Below are positions 48,433 through 60,720 of a stretch of 64,000 bases of DNA, one piece after another (the first letter of the stretch is position 1; each line of letters opens with the position of its first letter). The DNA comes from Macrotis lagotis (taxonomy: Eukaryota > Chordata > Mammalia > Peramelemorphia > Peramelidae), in NCBI RefSeq assembly GCF_037893015.1, contig NC_133661.1:240443105-240507104 (forward strand). The letters are read 5' to 3'. The position numbers and the translations under genes are program-made. Below the pieces are notes generated by a model. That model did no database searches. It was given only the letters and a program-made list of their open reading frames with translations, and was not told the origin of the DNA.

Positions 48433-49019
48433 TACGTATACACACAAAATTCTTCATACCCTTTTTACCCAGAGATCCTACTATTCAATTTATATCTCAA
48501 ATATGTTAATAACTACATTTATTATTGTATTATTGTTGAGCTAAAAGTTAGAAACTAGAAACATAATAAATATCCAATTGCAGTATATCAGAATCATTAA
48601 AAAATGTAACAGTATTACTGTGACATTAGGAATGACAAATATAAAGAATTATGAGAACTTTTATTTTTAAGTGATAGAGAATAAAGAAAATTAAACCAAA
48701 AGAACAATGACTATTATAATGTACTATAAACAAACAAAACATCTAAAATACAATGGCAAATGTTGATACCAAACCATCAACATTAAAATATAAGTCTGTT
48801 TTCATGGAATGGTTTTGTGGGTGTATTTCAAGCATATCTGCTGTATATAAAGGTATCAATAAAAAAGATTGAGCTTTTCAAAAAGTAAAGAATAAGAAAG
48901 GAGAAGAGGAAGAACAACATGAGCAAAGGCAAAAATATGCACAATATGCATATGGATGTTTATACTTATTCAAAATGATAAGAGAATAAAGCTGAGCCAT
49001 TATAATGTACTAAAACTAT

Positions 49020-49640
49020 GCTATAATATATTATATATGCATATATTTATATATATGTATGTATATGTATATAAATATACTAGATATGTGCATATGTAGG
49101 TATATATGTGTTCTCAATGGAGGAGTGTCATGGGAGTGAGAGAATACATATCTGAAAATAAAATACAATTTTTAAATTCCTTTTTTTTAATTTTTGCTTT
49201 TTTTGCAAAGCAATGAGGCTAAATGGCTTGCCCAAGGTCACACAGTTAAGTAATTATTAAGTGTCTGAGACAGACTTTGAACTCAGGTCCTCCTGACTCC
49301 AGGGCCAGTGCTCTATCCACTGTGCCACCTAACCACCCCTATACTAAATTGTTTATATACCTCTTTTCACCCAGAGATCCTATTCCTCTTGTACCCCCAA
49401 ATAGATTATCACTACCATAAAAGACTTATATAAATAAAATATTCACCATAGCATTACTGATAACTAGAAGCTCGAACACAGTGCCCAGTGATTAAGGAAG
49501 GTCTGAATCAAATGTCATATATAAATGTAATGGGATATGTATGCATATGTACATATGCAAGTATACAGATAATATATGTGCATGCATATATGTATATGTG
49601 TGTGGTATATGTATATGTGTATGTCTATATATGGATGTGT
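49020..49640. repeat. AT/ATGT-rich simple sequence blocks
   Basis: ATATATGTATG-type repeats at about 49020-49110 and 49540-49640, separated by an antisense SINE and an L1-like tail (49340-49520). Confidence 0.7.
49181..49338 (-). mobile_element. tRNA-headed marsupial SINE
   Basis: Antisense: T tract, GCAAAGCAATGAGGCTAAAT to GCCACCTAACCACCCC. Moderately diverged. Confidence 0.88.
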
Positions 49641-49648
49641 GTATGTAT

Positions 49649-49732
49649 AGTGTCCCAAATGTCTTAGTGTAGTTTAATAGCTTAAATAGCTGTTAAAGAT
49701 TAAAACTGCTCCAAGACTTTTGGGACCTCCTG
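49649..49732. mobile_element. Short palindromic MITE-like element
   Basis: About 84 bp. The left arm GTGTCCCAAATGTCTTAGTG (49650-49669) and the right arm, read inverted as AGGTCCCAAAAGTCTTGGAG, form a near-perfect inverted repeat around a short centre. It sits in AT-rich simple sequence. Probably a mariner-type relic. Confidence 0.6.
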
Positions 49733-50244
49733 GATATGTATCATCAGCCCCTTGCACAGGCATTATGGATAATCTCTCTTCTTTAAGAGGTAATAGAATA
49801 TTGAGATACTGGAAAACTAACTTTCATTCTGGAGTCTGTTTTAATTGGCTAAAGAGATACTGAGAGGGCAGAGAGTAAGACCAAGAAAATATCATCCCAG
49901 AGGAAACCGTCTTGACTCTATTCTTATAAAGAAATGTTCTGAAGATTATTATTGAGAAAAGAATTTAGATAACAACCTAAAATAGATAATGTTGTTTCCA
50001 AAATGGAGAGAAATTCAGAGTAGTATTGATGGTTAGAGGCAACTCTGTGCTCTGTCTTAAAGAGACTACTTTATAAATAATTGTTTTATAATTTGTCATA
50101 CCAATAATAAGTTACCTTGACGTTTATTTAAGCCTAGGAAATGAAAGGCTTTAAAAGAGAGAAAAATAAGTTAAAGTTTATGTATAAAATGGTTTCTTGA
50201 ATAAATTATATTTAAAGAACTGAGGTAGGCTGAGAACCAATTGA

Positions 50245-50660
50245 TTTTTTTTAAGAAAGATTTTATTTATTTTGAGTTTTCCCCAATCTTGCTTCCCTCC
50301 CCCCACCCCACCCCACAGAAGGCAGTCTGTTAGACTTTACATTGTTTCTATGGCATACATTGATCCAAATTGACCGTGTTGGGAGAGAAATCATATCCTT
50401 AAGGAAAAAAAATTAAGTATAAGAGATAACAAAATTACATAATAAGATAGTTTTTTTTAATTAAAGGTAATAGTTTTTGGTCTGTGTTCAAGCTCCATAA
50501 TTCCTTCTCTGGATACAGATGGTATTCTCCATGGCAGATATCCCAAAATTGTGCCTGATTGTTGCACTGATGGATGAGCAATTCCATTAAGGTTGATCAT
50601 CACCCCCATGTTGCTGTTAAGGGTATACAATGTTTTTCTGCTTCTGCTCATCTCAGAGAG
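50245..50660 (-). mobile_element. L1-type LINE 3' end, antisense
   Basis: ATTTTATTTATTTTGAG, CCCCAATCTTGCTTCCC, CAGAAGGCAGTCTGTTAG, CATTGATCCAAATTGACCG and CACCCCCATGTTGCTGTTAA form a known-looking marsupial L1 tail read in reverse. Confidence 0.6.
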
Positions 50661-51341
50661 CCAATTGATTAATGAGAGTTATTGCAATTTTAAATAATTT
50701 ATGAGGAAATAACCATGCCCCTTAATTTTAGAACCAGAGAAGAAAATAAACAAGAAAATGAACCAGTAGCAGAGAGAGGGTTGAGCTTTCCACCTGCACT
50801 ATATATGGAGTTGGGGATGGGATGTTAGCCCTAGATCTTGCTACCATTGGAACATAATGAATTAAGTAAATTTAACTGAAATAGCTGAATGCTAGGTAAA
50901 GGAAGCTGAAAGCATAGGTAGGGAACCAGATTATAGAAGGCCTTGAATGCCAGGATAAAAAGTTTGGAGTTTAATTTATAGAAAACTGGTAGCCTTTGCT
51001 AAAGTCATTAACCAAACTTTTTTGCCTTGTGTGAGACATGTGTCATGATTTTGTACAAGATAAAATGTGAAGAGGTTAGTTGGAAAGTGGTGAGTAAGTT
51101 TGATGAGTGAAACTAATTCTTTTAAACCCTGAAATGGGAACTCATTATAGAATTAGAATCATATCTAATCTAATTCTCTCCAGAGAAGGAAAGTGACTGA
51201 GCAAGGGTCACACAACCAGCACAGGAGTATAGCTTAGACCTCCTGACTCCGGTCTAGTGCTTTTTCTACTACATCACAACCAACATAACCATTGTTTCAA
51301 GAATGTTCACATAACACTAAGGTCTTAAATATACTTTAGGA

Positions 51342-51486
51342 CAGGGATTCTTAAAAAAAAGTAAAGGTAGTTTAATTTAATTGGATTCCTTTGAAATCCT
51401 GTTTTTTTAAAGCATTTTGTAAAAGTTCCATAGACTACTAGACTGCCAAAGGAATCCATGATACAAAAAGAAGTTAAGAACTCTTG
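51342..51486. mobile_element. hAT-type non-autonomous element, inverted copy
   Basis: CAGGGATTCTTAA at left and GTTAAGAACTCTTG at right. The inner CCATAGACTACTAG and CTGCCAAAGGAATCC are the reverse of the 38573-38753 family. Confidence 0.62.
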
Positions 51487-51635
51487 TTTTATTGGATTTT
51501 TTCAGTTCTATAGTCTGTTGCCTCCATCCAATATAGATAATTTGAGAACTGAACTGGCACCACTCAGTCTGTTGTCTTTCTTTTAATAATTCATTTTTAT
51601 TTTTTCAATAAGCAAGCATTTAAAAGTTAATACAG

Positions 51636-51793
51636 AGGGGCAGCTAGGTGGCACAGTGGATAGAGCACTGGCCCTGGAGTCAGGAGGAGCTGAGTTCAAG
51701 TTCAACCTTAGACATTTAATAATTGCCTAGTTGTGTGACCTTGGCCAAGTCACTGAAACCCCATTCCTTAAATAAATAAAAATTAAAAAAAAT
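51636..51793 (+). mobile_element. tRNA-headed marsupial SINE
   Basis: GGGGCAGCTAGGTGGCACAG to CCCCATTCCTTAAATAAAT plus A-rich tail. Duplication AAAAGTTAATA on both sides. Confidence 0.9.
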
Positions 51794-51859
51794 AAAAGTT
51801 AATATAACCTCTCATAACTCCTGAAAAATAAAGCCCTTGGTATGTATAGGATATCTACC

Positions 51860-52078
51860 ATCATCCATAATGTTCTTTAACATTTGTAAAATTTTTTTCT
51901 TTTAAGTCTCACAACCCTCCAAGGTAGGTGCTTTTGTTATCCCCATTTTATAAATGAGAAAAACTGACATTAAGAGACTTGCCCAGGATCACACAGCTGA
52001 TGTTTAAGTTTCCATTTGAACTCAAGTTTTCCTGAATCTCAGTCTAACACTCTTAGCCACTGTACCACATAGCCATAT
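51860..52078 (+). repeat. MIR3-like CORE-SINE
   Basis: CTCACAACCCTCCAAGGTAG, ATCCCCATTTTATAAATGAG, GACTTGCCCAGGATCACACA and CCACTGTACCACATAGCC. Confidence 0.75.
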
Positions 52079-52310
52079 AATTCAGCAAAATAAATTCACA
52101 CATTGGTCATGTCTGAAAATGTCTGTCTGTAATTTGAGTTCATCACTTCTTTCAGGAGGCAAGTGGTTTATTTCATTTTCATTTGTTTACCATTTGTTGA
52201 TCAGAGTTGTAAAACTTTCAAAGTTGTTTTCCTCTGTTATCACTTATAAATTGTTCACTTTGTATCAGTTCATAAAAGTCTCCCCAGTTTCCATTGAAAT
52301 TGTTCATTTC

Positions 52311-52458
52311 GGGGCAGCTAGGTGGCACAGTGGATAGAGAACCAGCCCTGGAGTCAGGAGTACCAGAGTTCAAATCCGGCCTCAGACACTTAATAATTAC
52401 CTTATTATGTGACCTTGGGCAAGCCACTTAACCCCATTGCCTTGCAAAAACCTAAAAA
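52311..52458 (+). mobile_element. Young tRNA-headed marsupial SINE with perfect TSD
   Basis: Near-consensus GGGGCAGCTAGGTGGCACAG to GCCTTGCAAAAACCTAAAA. Perfect 14-bp duplication AAATTGTTCATTTC (52297-52310, 52459-52472). Confidence 0.94.
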
Positions 52459-52884
52459 AAATTGTTCATTTCTAGATTATTACTGTGATCTACAAAATGA
52501 CAAACATGACTAAAGAGAAACATAAAGATCTATATGAAGTGGAGCTAAGAAAATATATACAACTTCAACAAAGTAAACCAAAAGATAATTCACCAAAAAA
52601 TGAATTATAAAATTGCAAAGAACAATATATATCAAAAGAAGACATATGATAAGACAGCCCCATTCCCCATTACCCTTTTCAGATATGGGAGGTTCATGAG
52701 TATGGTGTAATATATATATATATATTTTTTTTTAAGAAAATTTTTATATATATATTGATCAATTTTGTGATATTTTTCTTTTTTATTTTCAAAAATAGAA
52801 TTATATGGAATTGACTAGTAGATAATGGGAAGTTATTAAAATAATAGAAGTCATCTAAAAATTTTCTATTTTTTATTTTTATAG

Positions 52885-53205
52885 CACAATAATATTTGAT
52901 TACATTCATATCACACCGCTTATTTAGCTGTTCCCCAACAGGTCATTTGCTTAGTTTCCAATTTAGGGCTATCATGAAAAAATTCTGTAAGTATAGCCCT
53001 TTTTCTACTTCTTGGATTTCTTTGGGGACATTGGTTTAGTAGTGGTATATAGTTGGATTGAAGGGTATACACAGTTTAGCAACATTCTAGGCATAATTCC
53101 AGATTGGTTTCCAGAATAGATGGACCAATTCATAGCTCCACCAACAGTGCACTAGTATATTTGTTTCCCACAGACCATCAATGTGTTGTCACTAATTTCC
53201 CTTAA
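52885..53205 (-). mobile_element. L1 3' region, antisense
   Basis: GCTGTTCCCCAACAGGTC, GAAGGGTATACACAG, TCCAGATTGGTTTCCAG and CTCCACCAACAGTGCA, the order seen in reversed mammalian L1 tails. Confidence 0.7.
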
Positions 53206-54573
53206 AGCTCAAAGAATGAGCAGGTTTGTTTAAAGGACAATGACTACATTCATTTCCTAGCATAGGCTCCTCTGATACTTTACATAGTCTCGTTAAGCTT
53301 GCAATTACTCAGCATATGACCTTGGTCCCTTTTACTATCCTGCCCAAATGTTCTACACCTTCAGTTTTCTCATCTCCCAATAGATGGTGTCTCATATCTT
53401 CTGAATACATTCAACCTTCAATGACCCAGATAAAGACAAATCTTATAACTCCCTGGGTTATTCAAAGTTCCCTTGTTTGGTCCTCCATATAACTAATGCA
53501 ACTAGAGATATTTCAAAAAAAGGGACTGAAATTGGATCTCTTTTTTGCACTACAACTTTGCAAAACTCTGACCTCACAGAATATGTCCAGTAGTCAAAAG
53601 CATACATCTCCTCTGGCCTACAAACTCCCTCCTTCAAAATTATGCTAATGTGCCTCCAGCCCCATCAACCTCTCCCATAAATCTAGATAACTCAAAAAAA
53701 TTTCATTCACCTACTCTCCATTATCTTTTCAGACTACAAGGGAAGGGTTACTTCTTGTGCCTTTCAGTGGGGAATGTCATAATTGAGAGTCAAGCACTCA
53801 AAAACACCAAGAAAGAATACAATTTTACTGTCCCCACAACATTAATAAGTGTAGAAAAGGGAATGTTTGGCTTCCCACAAATTGTTCTGTTTAGACAATT
53901 GTACCCTAAAAGATGAATTTCTACATTCATAGGATAAAGTTATCTTTAGTGGTAATACATTAGTAATAAAGTGGTAAAATGCACTAAGGAGAAATTAAAT
54001 GCCACTTCAGAACTTGTTATTCCCTAGCTTTGTCATTTATCTTGGCCCAGTCACATTTGCTATTTTTGTAGCAAAATAATAGTATTAAATGTTGCTCATA
54101 TGCTTGAGAGGAAAATATTGCAAGTTCACTTTATTAGGTAAAGAGAAGGAAAATCAGTCTAAAGTAGTTTTATCACAAAGTCCTGTTTTCATACAAAGTA
54201 ATTTCCATCTAATTAGAGGTTTCTGAGGAATAGAAATTCAATTTATACTTAACAAATTATTATTTTATATGTTATATTCTCATTGTTTCAAAATGCCCAA
54301 GTCCTTTCAGAAAGGAAAAGGAGAAAACATACCAATTTCAACTTGTGGAATCATTTTTCTTCTCTATTTATATCTCAAAGGTAGACTTCTAAACACCTGA
54401 GCACTGAGAATATGGCCATAATTAAAGAGGCTGCTATACTCCTTTCTGATTGTGAGGAATAAGATTCTTTCTCATTCACCTATTTGTTTCTTAAGTATCC
54501 ACCAATTTTCTAATATCAAAGGTTGATTTAGTTGGTAAATATTTTTTCCTCAGGAGTTATTCTATCAAGATTT

Positions 54574-54721
54574 TTTTTAGGTTTTTGCAAGGCAATGGGG
54601 TTAAGTGGCTTGCCCAAGGCCACACAGCTAGGTACTTATTAAGTGTCTGAGACCGGATTTGAACCCAGGTACTCCTGACTCCAAGGCCGGTGCTTTATCC
54701 ACTACACCACCTAGCTGCCCC
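54574..54721 (-). mobile_element. tRNA-headed marsupial SINE with perfect TSD
   Basis: Near-consensus antisense copy. Perfect 14-bp duplication TTCTATCAAGATTT (54560-54573, 54722-54735). Confidence 0.94.
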
Positions 54722-54746
54722 TTCTATCAAGATTTAAAGATGGGAA

Positions 54747-54876
54747 GGGCAGCTAGATGGCACCAACACTGTAGTCAGGAGGACCTGAGTTCAAATCTGA
54801 CCTCAGACACTTAATAATTACCTAGCTGTGTGACCTTGGACAAGTCACTTAACTCCATTGCTTTGCCAAAAAAAAG
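54747..54876 (+). mobile_element. tRNA-headed SINE with internal deletion
   Basis: GGGCAGCTAGATGGCACC, then a jump to TGTAGTCAGGAGGACCTG: about 20 nt of the head, including the box A region, are missing. The rest is normal to GCTTTGCCAAAAAAAAG. The flanks share TTAAAGATG. It sits 25 bp from the preceding SINE in opposite orientation. Confidence 0.88.
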
Positions 54877-54884
54877 AATTAAAG

Positions 54885-56460
54885 ATGAAGCATAGGCACA
54901 GGCTAGTTGCCTGAAAATCTCCTAGCAGGGCCAGGAGCAGGAATTCAGAGCTCCAAGCTAAGCCAGCAAACATGGGAGCATTTAAAACTGATCTTGGACT
55001 TATCTTCTGCCCCACCTCACCTAGAAGTATGGAGTATTCTCAAGGACACTGGAGTATGAATTTTGTGACACCCCCTCAAACAAGAGATCATCCATGGCGT
55101 GTTCTCAGTTCAAGGGAGTAGTCTCTGGGATTGCAGTTTCAGGTCCCATGGCTCTCAGCTAGGATTTGCCTAGAGCAGATCTCTGAAAGAATAAATAAAT
55201 AAAAAGAGCTATAATGATACCAGATTTGCCCAAGACATAAATTCCAAAGAAAAATAATTTCAAAATCCCTATGTAATACAAGGGAGTCCAGCTGAAATAC
55301 ATCATCCCTAAAGATATAGTTTTAGAAAACAATTTGCTACTCACAAGAAAAAAATGAAAACAATTTGCTAGCAGAACTAGATTTGATATGTGACCTCAAT
55401 GTCCATAGTAGGTATGGCATGGGGGAAGGGGAAGAGGAGTGCAATCCAAACTCCAAAGTCTCAGAAACCCTCAGGGTTCAAACACATATGTAGTCTAAGA
55501 CAAAGAGTCAGTATGATATCAGCGGGGAACAGACCTGTTAACTATAGGACAAGTAAAGTCAGAATATTTTCTAAATTATTTAATAAGGAATGAAAAATAC
55601 AGAGCAAGGAAGTAGAAATGAGGAGTAGGGAAGTAGAAAACTTAACCCTAACATTACCATTTCAGAAAGAAACTGAAAGCAGGAAAGAGATTAGGACCAT
55701 ACCAGTCCAACTGGTTTTCACTTAATCATAACGTACAGACAAAGCCTCATTGAAAAACACAACTCTGCCTGAAGATTAATTATAATTTCTAGCAGAAATA
55801 AGGCAGGTTTTTTTAAGAGTGAAAAATTATATTTTAAGTTAAGTGGTAAAATAGAGAAAAGAATTCTAAAATATAGGCAATCTAAGGAAAAGAGACTAGA
55901 GATTTAACCACCTAGAGCAAGCAATATAACAGAAATTAAAGAATCTGTGGGACAATAAGAAATATTAAATCAAACAACAGACCTGGAAAACATATTAATT
56001 TTATTAATTATTATTTGAAAGACATGACCCAAAAAAGAGTCTGGATTTCATATTTCAAGGAATCATGAAAGAAAATTGTATAGACCCAAAAGGAAAAGTC
56101 AAAATATATAGAACCACTAGTCATCTCCTGAAACACCAAATTGAAAAATCCCATGAATGTCATAGCCAAACAGGTTAATTTTTTTTCCTTCAAGCAACCA
56201 GAAAGAAAAACTTTTAAGTATTGAGGAGTCATAGATAGGCTCACACAAGATTTCACAGTTGCTACACAGAAGAGTGAAAAAAAAACATGGAATGCAATAT
56301 TCTAACAGGCAAAAGATAGAGGATTACAACCAAGAAGAGCTTATCCAGAAAAACCAAATACAATCCTACAGAGGGAAAAAAATGAACCTTTGGAAGACTT
56401 CTAAACATTCCTGATAGAAAGATCAGAGATCAATAAAAATTTTGAAATATAAACATGAGA
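54885..56460 (+). pseudogene. L1/HAL1-lineage relic: 5' region and ORF1
   Basis: 54885-55350 resembles an L1-type 5' region (GCACAGGCTAGTTGCCTG, GGAGCAGGAATTCAGAG). 55900-56450 matches the second half of the ORF1 genes at 46286-47359 and 61629-62670: AAGACATGACCCAAAAAAGA, TTTAAGTATTGAGGAGTC, ATGGAATGCAATATTCTAAC and ATTACAACCAAGAAGAGC. Frames are broken throughout. It is older than the two HAL1 copies, and no 3' UTR was matched. Confidence 0.6.
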
Positions 56461-57529
56461 GACCTTGGGTTCTAATCCTGGTTCAGGCTACCAACTTGCT
56501 GATTTCTCCTTATGAAATCCTTTTTTCCCTCTCAGAGAACCATGTTTATGATCTGATATAGCATATCCACTTTCCCCCTGTTGTAAGGTTGCCTTCCAAA
56601 GGGACAGGGTGGCAGAGTTAGGGAAGGAGAAAAGGATTTTAAACAAAAATGAAGAGACTGGAAGCAAGGTGGAAGTCCCAGAGATCAAATCATTGACTTT
56701 AGAGGGACAGAAGATATGGGTCATAAGTCCCAGCACCTAGAAAGAAGGACCTCAGAGTCATGTTATATATAAGGTTCTTCCTTACCAGAATCAATTCTTA
56801 TGTACATTTTGACAGCTTCACAGATGATGAGAAGCAAATAGTATCCCAGGCTCATAAAATGAGAGTTAAAAGGGACTTCAGTCCCTGCCAACAAAGAAAA
56901 AAAACAACAGTCAGAGGAATTTCTGTTTTCTACTGAGTACCCTGGAGTCTGAGTTCATCTCTGGACCAAATAAAAAAGATGTATCCAGAGTTCTTTAGAT
57001 TTAACTACAAATTGATCCATCTAGAATCATGAGTTGGCTATTGATTAATATGGCCCAAAAGAGAGGTTATAGATGTAGAATGTAGATTGAGATTTTTCTT
57101 TTCTTTTTTTGGGGGGGGTGAGGAGTGAGGTGAATATGTAATGAAGGAATTTGTTTTGTTTGATTACATTTGTTTGTAATAGAGGTTTTGTTTTCTTCCT
57201 TTCTCAGTGCTAGGGGACAGAGTTGGGTATGGAGGTAGATCAGAGTGACAGAGGTTGTATTTTTGTAGATTGAAAAAGATATTAATTTTGAAAAATCATT
57301 TGGTATATTTCCTACACTCCTCACAGGAGGAGAGACCACTTTGGGATTTGGGCAGGCCTGGAAATTCTGCCTTTGAAGCAATATATGTGTGTTTCCTGGA
57401 AACTTCCCATGTCTCCTCAGACATCTCATCTCTCATCTGGCTATATTCATTTTGAACTTCTTTGACTTTGCTGCATTCATTTTCAAATCCTTTGGCTTCT
57501 CCACCAAGCCTTCTTTTGTATAATGTCTT

Positions 57530-57910
57530 CCCTACTAGATTTTAAGCTTTCTGAGGGCAGAAACCACTTTTCTTTTTCATATTTATGTCCCTAGCACCTG
57601 AAAGAGTGCCTGGCATGTTGTTCAGTCATTTTCCAGGTGTATCCAACTCTTTGTGACTCCATTTGGTATTTTCTTGGCAAAGATACTGGAATAGTTTACC
57701 ATTTCCTTCCCTAGCTCATTTAACAGATGAGTAAACTGAGGCAAACAAGGTTAAGTGACTTGTCCAGGGTCACATGAAGTGTCTGAGGTCATATATGAAC
57801 TCAAGGAGATGAATTTTCCTTACTTCATACCCAGCACTCTATCCATTGCTCAACCTAGCTGCCTCTAATCTATGCCTGGCATTAATAAATGTTTATTGAT
57901 TATTGATAAG
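57530..57910 (+). repeat. L2/CR1-type LINE 3' end, split by an RTE-type SINE
   Basis: AAGCTTTCTGAGGGCAGAAA and GAAAGAGTGCCTGGCAT before the insert; AATAAATGTTTATTGATTA after it. Confidence 0.72.
57617..57872 (+). mobile_element. RTE-derived SINE (RTESINE-like) with TSD
   Basis: GTTGTTCAGTCATTTTCCAG, CCAACTCTTTGTGACTCC and TTGGCAAAGATACTGGAATA to CAACCTAGCTGCCTC. Perfect 10-bp duplication TGCCTGGCAT (57607-57616, 57873-57882) inside the L2 tail. Confidence 0.85.
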
Positions 57911-58212
57911 GAAAGCTGTGGGTCCACAGGTACAAGTAGATGTATTATTACATATTGTCATTACTTTTATTGAATCTATACTAATAATAAAACTATATTT
58001 AGACATAAAATGAAAAGTTTACAATGGACCATAGAGGCAATCTAATTAAAATCCCTTATTTTACAGATTGGGAAACTGAGTTCCACAGAGGTTGAGTGAA
58101 TTATGGAAGGTCCATAATCAGCAAGTCTGCAATAGGATTTGAACCTGGATCTGTTAGACTATAAGTCTGTTTCATGGAATAATAGTACCGTTATACCAAG
58201 ATTATATGATTT

Positions 58213-58359
58213 GGGGCAGCTAGGTAGCACAGTGGATAGAGCACCAGTCTTGGACTCAGGAGGATCTGAGCTCAAATCTGGCTCATATACTTAATAATTA
58301 TCCAACTGTGCGACCTTGGCCAAGTCACTTATCCCCATTGCCTGGCCAAAAAGAGAGAG
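58213..58359 (+). mobile_element. tRNA-headed marsupial SINE
   Basis: GGGGCAGCTAGGTAGCACAG to ATTGCCTGGCCAAAAAG. Duplication AGATTATATG (58199-58208, 58360-58369). Confidence 0.92.
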
Positions 58360-58614
58360 AGATTATATGGCTAACATTCTGTGAAAAAGCAAGTTGAGAA
58401 GATGGGAGTTCAAAGCCGATTCTGATTGAGTAAATCTACATTTGACTACACAATCTGAGAATAAGAGAGAACTCAAAAAGAGTAAGAGTTAAGAAAAAGT
58501 TTCTACTCTGTGAAAACCATTTCCTTTTCTCTTTTTCTCAGTGGATAATGTCATAACTACTTGGAAGAGTGTGGAACTCTAAGTCCTTGATCATTCCCTA
58601 CTGGAGGAATTATA

Positions 58615-58795
58615 GATAGGTAGCCTTGGAGTCAAGAAAACCTAGATTCATATCCCACCTTAGATATTTGCTAGGTATTTGCCAATGGGCAAGTCTCTTA
58701 ACTTAATTCCTTTTAGTCTCATTTTCCTGATCTATAAAAGTGAAGGATTAGACTTCAAGGACCTTTAAGGTGTCTTATAGCTCTAAATCTATGTT
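58615..58795 (+). repeat. MIR-type CORE-SINE
   Basis: GCCTTGGAGTCAAGAAAACC, GCCAATGGGCAAGTCTCTTA and CATTTTCCTGATCTATAAAA. Confidence 0.7.
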
Positions 58796-59219
58796 CCTAT
58801 GAATAAAATCAGGTTAGTGGCTAACAGAGCTCTCTGGTGAGTAAAGGAAAAAGAAATTGAACTAGTTTTTTTTTTCTAGTATCAAGACTCTTATGACAAA
58901 AGTTAGAGGTAGATAGTATCTAGACAGAGGTAGATAGTATCTAGAAGCTAGCCAGTAGTGGGAGTGGAAAATTTTAAAAAGAAATGTTTAGAACTTGTAA
59001 ATTTACATAAGACTCAAAAACATGTAGCCTTACTCTCAAACCATATCCACTCTATCAGAAACTAGGATTCCAACTCTGGCTCCTCTGATTCTGATAAGTA
59101 AATAGTTTCTTCCTTCCTTTTATTTTTTCTTTTTTCCTTCTCCTCTTTTCTTTCTTTTTTCTTTCTTCTTTTCTTTCCTTATCACTTGATCCAGGAAGTG
59201 AACTGAACTAACTGTATGT

Positions 59220-59545
59220 TAACTTTCATTTCCCTGTGGTGTGCTTGCCTACCATCTCTACGCCATCTAAAACTTCAGCTCCACCTCTGGTTCTGACAGG
59301 TGAACCTTTTGCTTTCTCTTGTCCAAGTCCATTTCTCCACATAACTTCCTATATTCTATTCATCATACTCCCACTTGGGTACCCTCTTTCCACCTGCCCC
59401 ACCACTTTCCAACATCCCTTTATGTGCTGTTTTCTTCCATTAGAGTAAAATTTTCTCAAAGACAAAAATTATCTTACTTGCTTATAGTTGTATCATCAGC
59501 TTAGCACAGTGTCTGGAACAAAGTAAATGTTTAACAACTACTCTA
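59220..59545 (+). repeat. Possible L2-type LINE 3' fragment
   Basis: CTTCTCAAAGACAAAAATTATC is only loosely matched. The best part is CAGCTTAGCACAGTGTCTGG followed by AACAAAGTAAATGTTTAAC near 59500-59535. Confidence 0.45.
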
Positions 59546-60589
59546 TCTGATTGTCTGTCTTATTGCCTGCCTGCTTCCATCTCTCTATCTATTGATCTAT
59601 CTATCATCTATTTAACTAAGAGTAGCTATAATTTACAGTAAAGCTTAGCAAAAACAAGATAATTTTAAACCAAATGCGCTTGAACAGGGGAGGAAGTAAT
59701 ACTGAGAGGGAGGAAAAATGTTAAGGAAAGCCCCAATAAGATAAGCTTCCTCTAGCCCAGAGGAGCTAGAAGATCACTGAAAAAGGAAGAAGGGTAAAGT
59801 TCTGAAAACTTGTCAGAGATAAAAGGGGAAAAGAGAAAAGAGTTAAGGAATGCTTAGAAATTGGACTTCTATATGACTTTTTTTTCCCCACAGCATGACT
59901 ACCCTACATGACAAGCCTTAGACAACACCTGAGAGAATGTTCTGTTTTCATTAGGGTTGACTTAGGAATCTGTTAATGATAGATTGAACCTACTGTAGAA
60001 TGCCAGTAAGTAGTGGTCTATCTCAGGAAAAGTCAAGGAAAAGGCTGCTATAGATAAAGCTTCATTCAAGAGACCTCAGACACCAAGCATACCATCTTAC
60101 TTCCTTTAGCAAATAGTATGGCCTGGCCCTTAGCCATGAAAATTGGCCACAAAAAAGATAGAAAACTGAGACTCTTAATTCCAGTAATTTTTCTTTCCAA
60201 TGACCTGCAGAAAACACACCTTGTTTGAATTTTTACCAGTGTTAAGTAACTACATGTGCACAAAATGGAAATTGATAGAGAAGGCAAAAAAACTAGAAGA
60301 ATGACTCTTTAGTCTCCATTTTATAGGGATATGCTTTAGAAAATCTTTCAAAGAGAAAACAATGAGGAAAAGAGTTTGAAGAAGCAGTGAGTTCTCCTAA
60401 CCTAGATATATATGAAGGAGACAAACTACAGTGAGAGCAATTTTATTGTTATCCTTTTTAAGAGTACCAACCTGATATGTAAGGTTGAAAGATATGCTAA
60501 CTTTCCAGGACATATAATTGGTACACAACAGAGAGTCTTCTGAAGTATGTCAAACTCAGAGTCCTATAACCATCTCTGTTGAAAGGCAG

Positions 60590-60720
60590 TATTATAGAGT
60601 TGTTAGAGAGTCAAGCTTAGAACTCATCAAGATGATCTGGTTTCAAATATTACTCTTGATAAATGTTGACTGACTGTGTGACCTTGGGCAAGTCCCTTAA
60701 ACTCTGGGCAACTTTATAAA
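60590..60720 (+). repeat. MIR-type CORE-SINE fragment
   Basis: TTATAGAGTTGTTAGAGAG and CTGTGTGACCTTGGGCAAG. Confidence 0.55.

Noticed and set aside
13116..58359. tRNA genes
   Set aside because: The tRNA-like heads with box A and box B belong to SINEs with A tails and duplications; no stand-alone cloverleaf was seen.
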